Shown piece after piece: positions 12,964 through 25,649 of a stretch of DNA of 64,000 bases. A program made the translations under genes and the position numbers. Each line of letters opens with the position of its first letter. Position 1 is the stretch's first letter. The stretch spans positions 4,227,194 to 4,291,193 of the forward strand of contig NC_092200.1 in assembly GCF_043641665.1 (NCBI RefSeq). Reading direction: 5' to 3'. This DNA comes from Enoplosus armatus (taxonomy: Eukaryota > Chordata > Actinopteri > Centrarchiformes > Enoplosidae). The notes under the pieces are model-generated. The model did not search any database. It was not told the origin of the DNA and worked only from the letters and a program-made list of their open reading frames with translations.

Positions 12964-13345
12964 CTTCATCAGCAAGATGAGAGACAACAGGAAAGCTTTG
13001 TAACGGGGTTTTAAAGATGTTTAGGGAACATGTACTGCAGTGATCTTTCAACACCAGAACCCTGATATCTTTCCCCTCTCCCCTCTTATTCAAAGCTCCA
13101 CGATGCATCATTTGGGTGTTTTTATAGTGAGCTACATACGTGCTTCTCCAACTGTTCCCAAAGCTTCTAGCGGAGTTGTGGCTCTAAAATCGATCTCCCA
13201 AAGCAACATCACAAACAGTGATGTACTTTATATTCTCTCACAGGCTACATGTTTTTCACACTGTATACAAAATGTCTGCTTCACACACATACACATGCAG
13301 CTGCACTGGGAGAGGCTCCTTCCCATCACTTAAAATCTGACTCAC

Positions 13346-13559
13346 CCTCCACAGTCTCTTGGCCGACTCCACCCTGGAGGGTTTCCTGTGCAGGCCCAGC
13401 GGTGTCCCCAGCTGATGATCGAAAATCATTGTGAAGCCGCCCGTGGCAGCTAGTTAGCTTCTCGCTGCCTGCTAAGCTTGCCACTTGCTGTCCTGGGGAC
13501 GCTGTAGCTGCTCCGCCAACGAGCCGCTGTCTGCTTTGACAGCCCACTAGCCTTTCCCA
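13346..13559 (-). CDS. candidate internal coding exon (unidentified)
   Basis: The minus strand is open for 71 codons. It ends at a strong donor (GAGG then GTGAGTCAG, donor bases 13339-13345) and begins after a modest acceptor (ctgcctcttaag). Composition is more GC-rich than the flanks, with several CpGs. Encoded landmarks include SPGQQVASLAGSEKL and AGDTAGPAQETLQGG, which look like a disordered Ala/Gly/Ser/Gln-rich region. There is no ATG in the frame, so it could only be an internal exon. Exit phase is 1, compatible with the candidate at 12790-12963. The direction is consistent with a minus-strand gene starting at 31.9 or 42 kb. No family recognised. Confidence 0.22.
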
Positions 13560-13954
13560 CTTAAGAGGCAGCTGCCACACCCAAAGCCATTACACTGTGT
13601 ACTTCCCAGCAACTGCATGCAAACAAAAACAACCGCCAGTCCCTCTGTCTCCAAACCCTGCTGCATGGCCCACACATTAACGGGCCCTAATGGAGGCCGG
13701 AAACAGTCAAGCCAAGATTAGCTTTCACTCCCTCCTCATGAACGGCAACTTAACTTATTCAAATTGCATGATGCTTACCCTTATCAGCATGACAATACGA
13801 TTAGAGGGTTTAAGCTGATGAGCGAGAGGAGTTTGGAGATACAGATACAGCGGGAGTGTAGAGGGGTGATGGAGGGTTAACAGAAGTAATTCAACACCTC
13901 CATATGAGGTGCCACTGAGGGAACAATCAGTGCTAAACTGTTTATTCAGCCATT
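13560..13954. other. unique noncoding DNA, no gene seen
   Basis: No exon or repeat recognised. Moderate GC falls off toward 13.8 kb. Confidence 0.45.
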
Positions 13955-14045
13955 AGAGCCACAGCATGGTGGGGTGCACCATCAGGTAAGTGGGTGATTT
14001 CAGATCACAAGCCTGAGGTTGGGAGTTTGAGAGTGCCAGCACTGA
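13955..14045 (+). repeat. tRNA-like SINE head fragment
   Basis: Contains 'cagatcacaagcctgaggttgg' followed by GGGAGTTTGAGAGTGCC, a degenerate B-box-like segment, downstream of a tRNA-like 5' half. This resembles the head of a fish tRNA-derived SINE. It also contains a perfect donor-like CAG/GTAAGTG at 13984-13993, probably fortuitous because no acceptor pairs well with it. Confidence 0.3.
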
Positions 14046-16279
14046 AAATTTACAGCTGTGAGAAACAACCAGTAAACAGTATATTTTCTGTTTTTCTATG
14101 TTTTGTTTAAAGGATAGCTGTTAGCTTCAATCACTGTAGTAGCTAACGTCCTCACATCTACACAGAGCATAAAAGTATACAGGACAGTCACAGGCAAGTT
14201 AAACAAATCAGGCCTAATTCAAAGACATGTTAAAGATAAATGAAGTAGTGCTTCTAACAAGTATATATACAATTGCACAAAGTCTTTACCAAATTTATTT
14301 ACACTCAAAGTTTGTCATAAACTGTTGAATGAAAATGATGCCACCACATTCCCAAAACTAGACTTCAAAACCATTCTCACCAAAACAGTACCTGTCATCT
14401 GATAAGTATAAAATCATCATAAAAGCAATAATTTTGCTATCAGGTCTTGTTTTTCTTCTGTCGAGATGCAGCAGACATGATTAATGTCAGCAAAAGCCTA
14501 ATAATAACAATTTCAGCCTCATCAGGAACTGATCTCTCACAATGGCAGAGCCAATAAAATATGACAAATCTGCTTTTGAAGTCCACTATAATCACCATTA
14601 AATTGCTCACATGAAGGCACTTTGTTTTTCAGCAGAATCCCTGCATGTGCTGTACACTTGTGTTAAGTGTTTATGTGCAAATTCATGGGCGTGCACACAA
14701 TTGCAATATTTGCCCACTTGGGAACGACTTGATCATAGTTAATAATGAAAGCCCACGCATTCACTCGGAGCGGTCTGATTTGCATCAGCTGCCCACACAT
14801 GCACAGACGTTTAAAACAATACCGGTTATCATTAAAGCTTAAACTGACAATTTTGGAGAGCCTGGATATCATTAATCTAGTGCAGCTTTACTGATGTGTA
14901 AACACTGCACGTTTTGATTTGAATATTTCATCAGGGACTCTTCTTGCCCAGAGGCTACTTGTGACAACAATAAAGCACACTTTAATCAGTTTGCAACAAT
15001 TATATAAACCCTTCTAACAACAGTAAACACAGTTATGCATATCCTGTCTCAGTCACAGTCAAGACGTATAAAAGCCTGTAACAAAGTCTCTTGAAACTCT
15101 GCAGCTAAACAACATAAAATGTGTTTTTTTTTTATGTACAATAAATGCAAAACAGCCCATTAGGAAATATATATGACAGAATGTCAACCCACTTCAAAAA
15201 CAGAGCCTGTAATTCAGAATAAGCTGTGTGCTAAATTGACTCAGTCAGGATTACAACCTGGAATCTAACTGTTGCAGCTCTAGGATTAGTCTGTATACTG
15301 TACTGTAGCTAAATCCCTCAATGACACATGAGCGCTAAGGTTGCTTTGGTGGGAAAATGTATATTTAAAGCTTTACTTAGTGCACATTGTTGAAAACACA
15401 GTTTTGACCTCACGGGGATCTCATCACAGCACTGATAATAGTTGTTACCAGTTTAACACTTCAGACTACGTAACTTTGGCTGAACAGCAGTTACAGGATA
15501 ATAGCTCGCAATTCACTTAAGTCAGTTGCTTTAGAGGCCATTGAGTTAACCCATGACATACTAAACACGACATGCTAAAATGTGGTGAAACAGAAGCACA
15601 CGTCGAGAAAAGCCAAACTGACTCAGTAATGTCAGTTACATAGCATCTATGCAAAGTTTGCTCATTTTAGCTAACATTAGCCACCATACGCTAGTGGTCA
15701 TACCAGACCAAGTAAAGCTGTAGCAGCAAAACACCTGAGTGTGTTCAATTTGAATTCAGAACATGCAGTGATGTTAACCTGACTGAGCACTTCGCTGCTG
15801 ATTATCTGAGAAGGTTACTTATACTAGAGAAAGAGAAAATAAGAAGACATAAGACTAAGACACAAGAACTAAAAATCACAAAACTAAAGTGAGCATGATT
15901 ACAGCAAGTGAGCGTCTTAGAGTCATGATTAATACAATCTGAAATACGTCAACATGTCGCTTGAGCTCCGTCAGCATATTTTCCACACACCCAAAAGAAA
16001 CCCTCTGAATCTTCTCTAGTTCGACATACAAGACGCTACAGTATTTATCAGTAGTGTGTATAATTCAGGCTGTGTCCAACCACTGTTGCAGCTCCATCCA
16101 AGGCCTTCACCGGTCAGTGCAAGGCTGACAAACAGTGACAGATAAACCGTGCAGGCTGCATTCTGCGGCTGCTATATGGCTGACAGCCCCTGAAATGGAT
16201 TACTAATGGATCAGATGGAGCAAAAAAAGACAAACTACCGCAGGAGGAAACGCTGGGGAGGGCCAAAACCTGTCTGTTT
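14046..16279. other. unique AT-rich noncoding DNA, no gene seen
   Basis: Chance frames below 70 codons. T-run at about 15123-15132. No recognised repeat or RNA gene. Confidence 0.5.
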
Positions 16280-16433
16280 GACTAGAGACTGGGAGAGAGG
16301 GGAGAAATAAAGATAGGGGCTTAGTGAGAGAGAGCAAAGAGGACACAGTGAGAGGTGGGGAGGGGCAGGAATGAGAGAAGAGAGCCACAGAGAGGGGAAG
16401 AGGAGGGGGAAATGAATAGGAAACCATGAGAAA
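16280..16433. repeat. polypurine (GA-rich) tract
   Basis: About 150 bp in which the plus strand is almost entirely A and G, rich in GAGAG and GGGGA. The complementary strand gives long Ser/Leu/Pro-rich frames that are a composition artefact. Such tracts can form triplex-type structures, but here this is only a compositional observation. Confidence 0.7.
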
Positions 16434-17021
16434 GTGACACTTTTGAAAGACTCAGAGGCACTTTGGAGGAACGGTCCAGTGAACACTCAGCTTGGTGGCC
16501 CTTGGGAAGAAAAATCCGCTGGGAAGGAGGGCGGCGGTGGGGCGTTTTTTTCCTCCAACCTGCCCAACAAGACAGACAGCAAAAACATTGACACATCTGA
16601 GGAGTTACCACCACAGCGAGCTCAGACACTGCAGCACTCGGAGAGTGTCATTAACGTCTTGTCTGCGCTTTATTTCCTGTCAGATCAGAGGTGGCGAGGG
16701 AGCCGCATCCTCAAGGCCAAACGCGGATTCAAAGCAAATTCAAATGTGAAAGACGGAGAACACGTTGGAGCTTCTGAGTCCCTGTGTGTTTCACGCTGCG
16801 TTTGTGCTGACACAAGCCGAACGCCCATCACACGGGAGCCTCGGCAGAGTAATGATCTAACTCCTGCAGACCCAAGTTGCACAAAGCTCATTTACAAATC
16901 CTCATCCCCTGGTGCCCCTGGTACCACACAGACAGGATGCTATAACCACTTAATAACTGTCTCATTTGTAGGCCTGAAATCCTCCACGGCAAAGGATTTA
17001 AATGCAATATCTCCCAACTAA
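16434..17021 (+). other. 195-codon open frame without ATG, probably fortuitous
   Basis: This is the longest frame in the window. It begins at a GTG directly after the purine tract and has no ATG start. The product shows no domain, signal peptide or membrane segment, and the frame continues through sequence with ordinary noncoding character. A random 64-kb sequence would be expected to give a frame this long a fraction of the time. I do not call a gene, but record it because of its length. Confidence 0.15.
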
Positions 17022-17240
17022 TTTGACCTTTTCAAGGCACTACTCCTCGGAGCACAGAAGAATAGCAACCCTCTTCCCCGTAATGTTACTCATATTCCTA
17101 GATCAATTTCAGGATATGCTTTGCATTAATGCCGACCATTATCAAAAGCAGAGCATAAGTTTTTATATTCATGTCTAACGTTCGAGACAGTCATTGGTTT
17201 CTATTCAATCCAGCATGCTATGAAAATTTTATTCTTCATT
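17022..17240. other. possible conserved noncoding element
   Basis: Unique AT-rich sequence with dense homeodomain-type cores (taat, atta) and words such as 'aatttcaggatatgctttgc' and 'taatgccgaccattatc'. It has no repeat similarity and no coding potential. This is the texture typical of vertebrate conserved enhancers, but conservation cannot be tested from one sequence. Confidence 0.2.
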
Positions 17241-20200
17241 GTCATGATTATGTTATGGCCGTCTGGTAATGCAGTTGCCAGAAGGAACCATTCTGCCAAC
17301 TCTCCTTGATGGTGCGTTCAAGGACACTCCAACATTCAACGAGTTTTTGGCTGCTGCATTGTATTAGTGAACCGTGTAGTCGGAAATGAATAAACCCTGG
17401 AGACAAACAATAAGCTAACAAGGACACTGAAAAAGAATAATTCAGATTTGGTCATTTCTACAAGGCTACAGCCAACTGGAAATCTTCCTGGAAGCTGGAA
17501 AATACTGCTAATACTAATAATGGTTTGAACAATGGTCTGTAGTCACTGCAAAAATCTCCATCTGATCGACTGTTTGTCCTTTATTGAGTTTTAAAAGACT
17601 TATTGTTTTAACAAACAAGTAGAAATCAACTTGTTCCAAAAAAAAGTGTTTCTTTTTTATTCTTTTGCAGCTGTTTGCCTGATACTGTCTTCTTTTAAGA
17701 TACTAACATTCATTTAAGGAGAAACTGAGGAGAAATATTATTATTTCTGGCACGGGCAGATTTTTTTCATTTGTTTATTTTGCAGTGTAGCAGAGAGCTT
17801 ATGTTTTTTTATAGAGAGTCCTTCCGTTACATGTAGATATGTTTTACTGCGAGACACTTTAAATATTGCAGTCCCTCTGATGCATTTCACATACACCAGA
17901 CTGTCAATGAACCTACATCAGAACTTCTGCTTTTCAGTCTATTCACAAACAGCATTCAGGAGTCATTTTCAGAAAATGAACTCATCTCACTATACTGTCT
18001 CCCATTCTATCCAACTATTTTCTATTCCTATTGTTCGGCTAATGTTCTTTCTCCAGGCAGCTCCGCTCTAAGCACGTACATCTCCGCAGCCACAGAAAAG
18101 CAATAATCTCGGTTCGAAAATAAAAACGAACATTTTTTCCATTCCCTTTCGGTTCATATCAGAGAGCAATTCTTCACACACATACAGGGAGGTGCATTTG
18201 TCGCGGCCTCACAATTCCCCATAATAGCTGTATGGATTCAAAACAAATAAAAAGAGCTGAGGTCATTTGTTACGAGTTGCGACTCATAATGCGTGTCCTT
18301 GCTCTCTACATGCCATGTGTATGTGCAGGCATGAGCAGGTGTGGGTTGGAGTGAGTCCAGATGTGAAGCCGATCTGAGAGAAGCAAATAACTTGTCATAA
18401 GGTTGTTGTATTAACAGCTGGATCAAAGGTGGTGAACATCCAGAGAGATGAAACATGGGGAAACAAAAAATCAATTTTTGATGAGATCTTGATCTATGAC
18501 TGGGGCAAATGTGAAAAAAATACAACATCATTGTTTTGCCAGAGAAGGTGGATGTGTACTGCAGTTATAAGCCGCATCCACCTGCTTCATCACAGCTAAG
18601 ACGTCCTCTGCAGGGAACTTGAAAGTAAAATCCACTGACATCACATGTATACCTATGGGAAATTAAGGCCTTATTCACACTAAGTCAGACGCATTTTATC
18701 CACTTTCCATTTAGATCTGGCCTGATGAACGTCTTTGTTAGCCAAATAGAAATCCAACTAACTCAATGCTTTGCCATGAACATTTTTTCTCAAATCGCTC
18801 ATTATCAAACCACCGAGCAGCATGTTGGAAGATTTAAAACCGTCCAATGGCCACATATAATAAATGTACATAAATGTTTACAAGTTACATTCAGCTATTT
18901 TGCTATTTAATATTTGTTTAATATGCTCCAGACACATGAATTGGCTATATGTATATGGTGTGTGACTTTCTAAATTTTGGCCTGTGTGAGGCAACAGCAT
19001 GCAAACAAAAGAGAACATTCAAACATTCATCCAAACAGCTGAGAACTGAATGTGCTTCCCTCTTACTGTACTGTGCCAGGACTCGGGGATTAGCATTTGG
19101 TTCTATCATCTGTTAGATATGATTTCCTGCAGGCGATTTTTTTTTTTACAAAAAATTGGACAGATGACGCAGACCGACCCACTTGCCAGGCAGAACGCTG
19201 ATATCAGGGAAGTGGATAAAGTTTCATGTTCGATGACAAAGTTTTTCAAACGTTAAATCCTAATGTCTTTGTTTGTATTTGGGTAAGGTTACGGAAACAT
19301 GTTTACGGCTCCCCAAAAAACTATGGTTAAGGTGTGGTTAGGGTAAGGATAGATTATAGTTTGAGTACAGTTAAGGTGCAAGTATGTTTAATCATCTTTA
19401 CATCTCAAGGTTTGAGACAGAGGTCATGGTAAAAAAAAAAAAAATCAGTCAATCAGTCTCTAAAATCAAAAGTGTCATACTGGTTATGTGTCGAAATGCT
19501 CCTTCCTCTTGGAACAATGAACCAAAGCACATGAACTTCTCAGAGCTGATTACCTGTGGGGAAGTCAGTTTCATTGTTTCATTGTTTTCCTGCTGCCCTC
19601 TTGACCAGATCTCTCTTGAAAATGACACTTTAACTTGGTTAAACAAAGGAAATTGAAATGAAATGAAAAGTTGGATGTTGACACCCTCTTACACCTCACC
19701 TTGCTACATAAAGAGCTGAATGTTGGCATCACATGTGCTGCAGAATCAAGCAATAAATCAAAGCTATTTCAGGGTTCTTTGCTCTTTGGCATCTAAAGTA
19801 ACTACAGTAACTCCTCTGCCTGTTGGCAACACTACAGATACATTTCGATCCTTTAACAGAATAAGACCTCCAGGTGACGGCTGGGCGTCTGCCAAAGTAC
19901 CTGCTGGTAAACTGAAATGTAGCAGCCAAGCCTCACTTCAACCAGCATAACAAGCTTTAAGCATAGACATTCAGCTGAGATACACAGACGTGTGAGCTCG
20001 GTCCACACAGCCGCGACCTGCAGCCTGTGTCGGGGACAAGAGACAAGGTTGCCGATGTAATGTTACGCTTCAGTGGGCCGACGCCATTCAACAGGACACC
20101 GGGTCAAAAAGGCGAGCAATGAGAGAGAAAAAAAAAGGAAATAGATCGGAGGAGGAAGGAAGGGGTGGCGGTGATGATCGGGGGCTTGGTTCTATTCAGG

Positions 20201-21660
20201 AGCTCTCAACAGGTCAGTGGAAAAGAAAAGAAAGGCAATTCCAGTTTGTGAAGAGTTCTGGAAACAACCCCCGACTTGGATCAAAGGATAAATATAGTCT
20301 GGCCAACACAGGGTCTTGTTAACACACACTATAGGTCAGTAAGAGCTATTACATGAGCCTTATTTCTGAAGTTGAGTATCATTTTAACAAGAGCAGAAGA
20401 AGAGACGCGTCTGTACAATCTAATTGAATGATTGCAGTATTATGTCTGAGCTCAAGTGGAAACTTAGGTCTGGGCGTTGGCTGTTATTTATGTACTCACA
20501 AACAACCATACAAGCACAAGTGTAATCACAAACATATCAAAATCACCAAGGGCACCAAATTAGGAGAGGCAGATGAGTCTAATTTAGATGTTTATGATGT
20601 GTAATTGCTAAAATATGTTTCTGTTAAGGCAACAAAAGAGAAAGGAAAGGTGGAGAGGAATAATTAGGCTTTAAAATAGCATCACAGACTGGGGAGGCTG
20701 ATGGAAATAGCCCTTTTTAATCAATGAACAAATACAAAAATAGAGAAAGATGAAGAGAGAATTACAACAAATCCATTTCAAAGCAAGAAATGTGAAAAGA
20801 AAATCCTGCAGTACACAACTATAGACATCCAGTATTTTCCCGCTCACATGTTCCACAAGCACTCAGCAGCGACACTCAAAATCCTTTCCCGTCTGTACAT
20901 GATCTCAACATTTTGTTTCTTCAGACGCCCCACATTAATAATGCACAATCACACTCCTCTCCATCACAGATGAATACAGAACTGCCATGTTCAACACCGA
21001 GGAAGCTGGCAAACAGAGACACGCCGATTCCTATTCCTAACCCACCTCTGAACTGCAGAGGTAAACTGCAGCCTTTTCTCCGTTTCTACATCGAAAAAAC
21101 ACAACATGTCGGAGCACCCCTGAGATTTCAGCGTTTAAGGATGTGGCGGTTAAAAGCGTTTCAGCCAGAGACACCTGGCAGATTGGATCCACCTGAAAAA
21201 GCAAAGTTTGGAAGAGACAACAAAAAAGTGTTTTCCCGGAAAAGTGCTGAAATAACAGCACCACGACGCGCTTTGTTCAGGTGTGGATTGATGTGTGTAC
21301 CTGCTGTCACTCGTCATTACCTGAAAGGAAGCTCTGTGGATTCTTCTGTTTATGTGCTGAAATGAATGCACATATAAACATCATTATCTCATTAAGAAAA
21401 ATCTAGGATCTAGCATTTATCCTATTACTGTCACCATTTTGTCACCATCTCCACAGACTCCAGGCAACACAGTGAGCTAGAATCAGCAGTTAAGGAGTCA
21501 TGTTGCAGGAAGACGTCCAGACAGATGAGTGGTCTGGTTAGCCTGGGCTGAAAAGATGACATTACCTGAGCCTTTCTGTTGCATTATGGGCCTATGGTAT
21601 ACAGTCGTAGTATTTTACTGTGCCGACTGTCCATAAACCTGCCACATTTACCTCTAAATG
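17241..21660. other. unique noncoding DNA, no gene seen
   Basis: A decayed telomere-like or simple patch at about 19282-19380 (ggttaaggtgtggttagggt). A purine-rich stretch at about 20119-20170. A-run at 19430-19443. The 150-codon plus frame at 20913-21365 starts at TTG, lacks splice signals and shows no domain, so it is not called. No RNA gene recognised. Confidence 0.5.
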
Positions 21661-21891
21661 GGGCAGCAACTAACAATTGTTTTAATTGTCCATTATTCTG
21701 TCCATTTTTTTCTGAAGGTAGCATCTTCAAAGTCCTCCTTTTATCCAACCAGCTGTCCAGTTTACTGTCATATATGACAAAGAAAAGCAGCAAATCCGCA
21801 CATTTCAGAAGCTGAAAGAGAGAACGGTTGGCCTGAAAAATGCTTAATTTTCTGTCAGTGAATAATCAATTAACTGACCAATGGTTTCAGC
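21661..21891 (+). mobile_element. hAT-like MITE with 8-bp target duplication (copy B)
   Basis: Begins GGGCAGCAACTAAC and ends ATGGTTTCAGC. It is flanked by TCTAAATG (21653-21660) and TCTACATG (21892-21899), 7 of 8 identical. Shares 'gacaaagaaaagcagcaaatcc' and 'cagtttactgtcat' with the copy at 3920. Non-coding and non-autonomous. Confidence 0.65.
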
Positions 21892-22059
21892 TCTACATGA
21901 CATTCTATTAGTGGTTTCCTACATTTCCCAGCAGGGCTGTAACTTAAGTAAGTTAAAGACATGACATCAGTTCATCTGAAACCGTGGAGAAGATGAAGAA
22001 CTTCTTTTTGTGTGGCATTTCATCAACAGCATCCATTATGTTTTGCTGGAGAAAACTAG

Positions 22060-22240
22060 CTTTATGTATTTAGCACTTTTACCCAAAGTGCTTTACAGAT
22101 CACCTCTTATTCCCGATGTCTGCGAGTAAGCAAGTACTGGCCACACCATCAAGACCGAGTCTTGTTCAAGGACCAGAGGAGTCGGGGATCGAACTGTCGA
22201 CGCCACAATTAGTGGACCGACTGAACCACAGCCGCCCAGA
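22060..22240 (-). mobile_element. tRNA-derived SINE fragment
   Basis: On the minus strand it starts at about 22240 with GGCTGTGGTTCAGTCGGT (A-box-like). AGTTCGATCCCCGAC follows, an excellent pol III B box. 'ccttgaacaagactcgg' comes next, and the element ends near 'aagcactttgggtaaaagtg', the tail text I associate with fish tRNA-SINEs. This gives head, body and tail in the right order. The exact family is not assigned. Confidence 0.6.
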
Positions 22241-24104
22241 GTTCAGCTATAATCCTCACACCTCCCCTCATGTAGGCTCCCTCTAAATGGAGAATTTTGA
22301 GAGGGCTGAAAGCACGCGTCAGCTGAGTGCAGCTCTAAATTTTACTCAATCACATGGAGACGCACATTATGTCTTCAGGTGAAATATATTACAAGGAGGC
22401 AGGTGGATTATTGTGCTGGTAATGTAATTCTACCTCCCACGCTTAGTCAAAACATCTATTGGCTGCGAGTGCAAAATGCTAATTTTCTACTGCTGCTATA
22501 TTCTTGTTCTTTAGTGACATACATTTTAGCAGATGTGTTGAACAGAGCGTAGTTTGTTCACACACAGCTGATATGGCTCTGAAACAGGTGCTAAAATCTA
22601 TCTTGAAGTGTTAAATAGATTCTACTGCATGAGGACTTGATGTACTCTTGAACATTTTGTATCTCTGCTCCTTTAATGATCGATTACTTTACGTCTGCTG
22701 AGACGTTAAGTGTCTTTGACCCACTCACAACGCACGCTGCTAATGCTAATTGCTAACTATGACTTTACGAAATCATTAAATGTATCTCCAAAACCTTAAA
22801 CCCTGCCAGTGTTTCTACGACTTCCTCTATTTGACTCGGTGACCACGATGGCAGAGAGTCAGGTGACGTACTTCCTTCCATCCCGTTGTGCCGATCAGGC
22901 CTCCTCTGTGATCCTCCAGTCTGAGCGGGCTGGGTCACATCCGCTCATTATTGTCTTTCAGATACACTATTCATCTTTTATTATATAATACGCTATTCAA
23001 TTATCTGCCTCTGGTTTTGATCAAGTGTCTTCCTCTGCTGGCCCCTTTTGCCTTTAAGGCAAATGCTTTATCTTGTCTGTCGCTGTCCCTTCCTCCCTCC
23101 GTCCCTCCGCGTCTGTACTTTCCTTTCATCATCCCTCATCCCCTGTATCATTGATTTAACCTCACTTTGTATGACTGGCCTTCAGTCCCCGCAGACCCTG
23201 CTTCCAGAACGATATGTTTCAGCCTTCTCACTGGCACCTTGGAAATGATTCACCTCACTCTGAGACAGGAACAGGACAGCCTCTAGTGGTGCACCGGCAG
23301 CACTTCAACTCAACTCAGACCTCAGATAGAGCTGTGAAATACTGACTGATGTTAACAATCCCATAATAAAATGCAAATTTCCATATGCAAGTGAGCCGCT
23401 ACCATTCATTTCAAAGGTTATTTTCGACATTTAAGGACTGTCACATGTGAAAAAACTATAAGAAGTCTACTTGTGGTTCCCCAGAGCTCAATAAGCTCGA
23501 CAGATCAGCTTTGATTCACTGCGATATGCTCTAACTTAGAGAAGTACTCCGTGTCAAATCACATGAAACAGACTGCTATATCAATTTTTTAAGTTTAAGA
23601 AAAACACATCAATACACATAAGGGCCACATCTAAAGATCGAAACCAAACCTGCAGAAGTAAACACGCCTGGTTCACTTTCGGCCCAAACAACAATTTTGC
23701 AAAGAAGACTTGACTCCTTAAGAGGATTTTTTTGCAAATACCACAATAAGTTCACACAAATTGCATCATATAACAGTCGACTCCCATGTTAAGATGAGTT
23801 TGATGTCCGACATCAGACGTGGTTTCATGTAAATAATACGCTTGTTGTTTACCAGAAGGAGTTATTTGCCTCACAGTGCTGTCCTCCCTAATCATAGAAA
23901 TACTGCGTCCGGTCATAAATAATGACTAAATCAGCGCTCCGGTTTTCTGACCCATAAAAGTGGAATGCAGCGCAGCTCTTAAGGCCTGTGCTTGTGTGTT
24001 TGTGCGTGTGCACTTGTGTACAGCTATGTGCACGTGGCAGAGGGATGAATAAGGAGGAGGAGCTCTGCTGAAAAATCCCAGTGAAGAAGCATTTTGGTGA
24101 CTGC
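22241..24104. other. unique noncoding DNA, no gene seen
   Basis: Pyrimidine-rich patch at about 23085-23115. Chance frames only. No recognised repeat. Confidence 0.5.
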
Positions 24105-24128
24105 GTCCCCGTCCCCGTCCTCGTCCTC
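24105..24128 (+). repeat. (GTCCYC)4 minisatellite-like tract
   Basis: Four tandem hexamers, two GTCCCC, one GTCCTC-like intermediate and one GTCCTC. Confidence 0.75.
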
Positions 24129-25291
24129 TGTTGCCTGCCTCTCCCCGCGGTGTAAATGCCTGGTGAAGAGGCCGGATATGAATTCATTTTACGCTGAGAT
24201 GAAGTTATTAATGCCCACCATCTGTTATCGTCAGCTAGCTGCCAGAACAGCAGCAGGCAACACAAAGAGGAGTGCAGCACCAGTTGGAGAGTTGCAGACG
24301 TCAACAGTGAGACATAAGATGCCACCTAGGTATTGATGAATAGCCTTTTTCTGAGTTATCTACAGCTTTTCCTCCATTTACCGAGCATTTGTTTCTCCAT
24401 TTCTGCAAAAGACAGGTTCCAAGAGGCGTGACAACAGATAGGGAAGAGTGCAGAAATGTTGTTAGTTTTGTTGTGGTAGCCTTCGGAGGGGACACATTTT
24501 ATTCAAGCTACCATTATTTTGCAAATCCCTTCAGTGTGGTGGTACAGGATTATCTCATGTTGCTTTCCCTCCCTCTGTGCATGTTTAATCACAGCTCGAC
24601 AGATTTAAAGAGGAAGCAGAGGGGAAATAAGGAATTCTTCGGCCATATTTTTAATTATATAAAGTCTTTTTCTCTTTTTTTCCTGCATTTCGTGACATTT
24701 TACTCGTTTAATGTAATGGTCTTAAAATGCTGCGATCATTACAAACCTATTTTTGTACTTTGCTATACATTATAGATACACACACAACTTTGACGCAAAC
24801 ACATTAAGATCAACTCCAGCTCCATCTAATCATGTGACCACCTTTTGCTCGCTGCCATTGGGCTTCGCATGAGGATGCCAACTTAGCCATGTACACCCCC
24901 CTCCCCCAATCCCCCCTAATGTGTACCTGATTTGCTTAGAAAAAGCTTCCTGATGATAAATAAACCATACAGCCGTTTTACACCCCGCTGGCTGCATAAT
25001 TCATCACTAGGGAAAACTGTGCACATGCGAGCGTGTCATGTTTGATCAACCTGAAGTGTTTGAGGATTTGCTGATGAAGGAGAAATTAGTTAGATGAGGA
25101 AACAGAGCTGGGGGTCAAAGGGGCTTGTCACTGAAGATTTAGATTGTGACAGTAATCAAATGAAGGCTCAATGCTGTTATTGTTGACTGGAGACAATTCA
25201 ATTTGCTGTTTTCTGATTGGACAAGACTCTGCGCCAGTTATTCCCTCGGCCCTCATTCAGCCGTATTTTTTTCTTTGAAAGGAGATGCTGA
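24129..25291. other. unique noncoding DNA, no gene seen
   Basis: Plus frame 24389-24775 (128 codons) is T-rich with no domain and no splice context. C-run patch at about 24896-24917. No repeat recognised. Confidence 0.5.

Positions 25292-25335
<44 letters not shown>
25292..25335. repeat. (CT)5(CA)17 compound microsatellite
   Basis: A short CT tract (25292-25301) followed by an uninterrupted CA tract to 25335. Confidence 0.95.
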
Positions 25336-25337
<2 letters not shown>

Positions 25338-25649
25338 TATCCAGTTGCCACCCTGAATCGAGTGTGTAGACTGATGACTCTATCCTTCAAGTGCCATTAT
25401 TGATTACTCACTTACTATTTACTAATCAACGCAAATTAAGGCAAAACCTGGCAAACATTGTTTCTGTAATCAGATAGTATTAGACAAGTAGAGGCTCATT
25501 ATTCAAAACTAATTAAGACCAATTCACTGGGAATAGAAGACAGACAGCGGCTACCTTTATATGCATGCAGTCACCTGATTGTTGGATTAAGCTGCTTACA
25601 TGAACTCTTCACTTAATTCAGTAAACCACTTTGATGTCCACTTGTAGGG
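25336..25649. other. unique noncoding DNA, no gene seen
   Basis: Nothing recognised. Confidence 0.45.

Noticed and set aside
13984..13993. Perfect donor CAG/GTAAGTG
   Set aside because: It lies in a SINE-like fragment and no good acceptor is found within exon distance.
16203..16629. Three overlapping Ser/Leu/Pro-rich minus frames
   Set aside because: Produced by the polypurine tract on the opposite strand, with no splice signals or domains.
19282..19380. GGTTAGGG-like telomere repeat
   Set aside because: Only a few degenerate units. No tandem array, so no interstitial telomere is claimed.
20913..21365. 150-codon plus frame
   Set aside because: Starts at TTG, with no domain and no splice support. 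A length expected occasionally by chance.
23888..24325. 145-codon minus frame
   Set aside because: Includes the translated hexamer tract and a TG-rich patch. No domain or splice context.
24389..24775. 128-codon plus frame, Phe-rich
   Set aside because: T-rich DNA gives Phe/Leu-rich frames. No signal-peptide-plus-domain organisation and no conserved motif.
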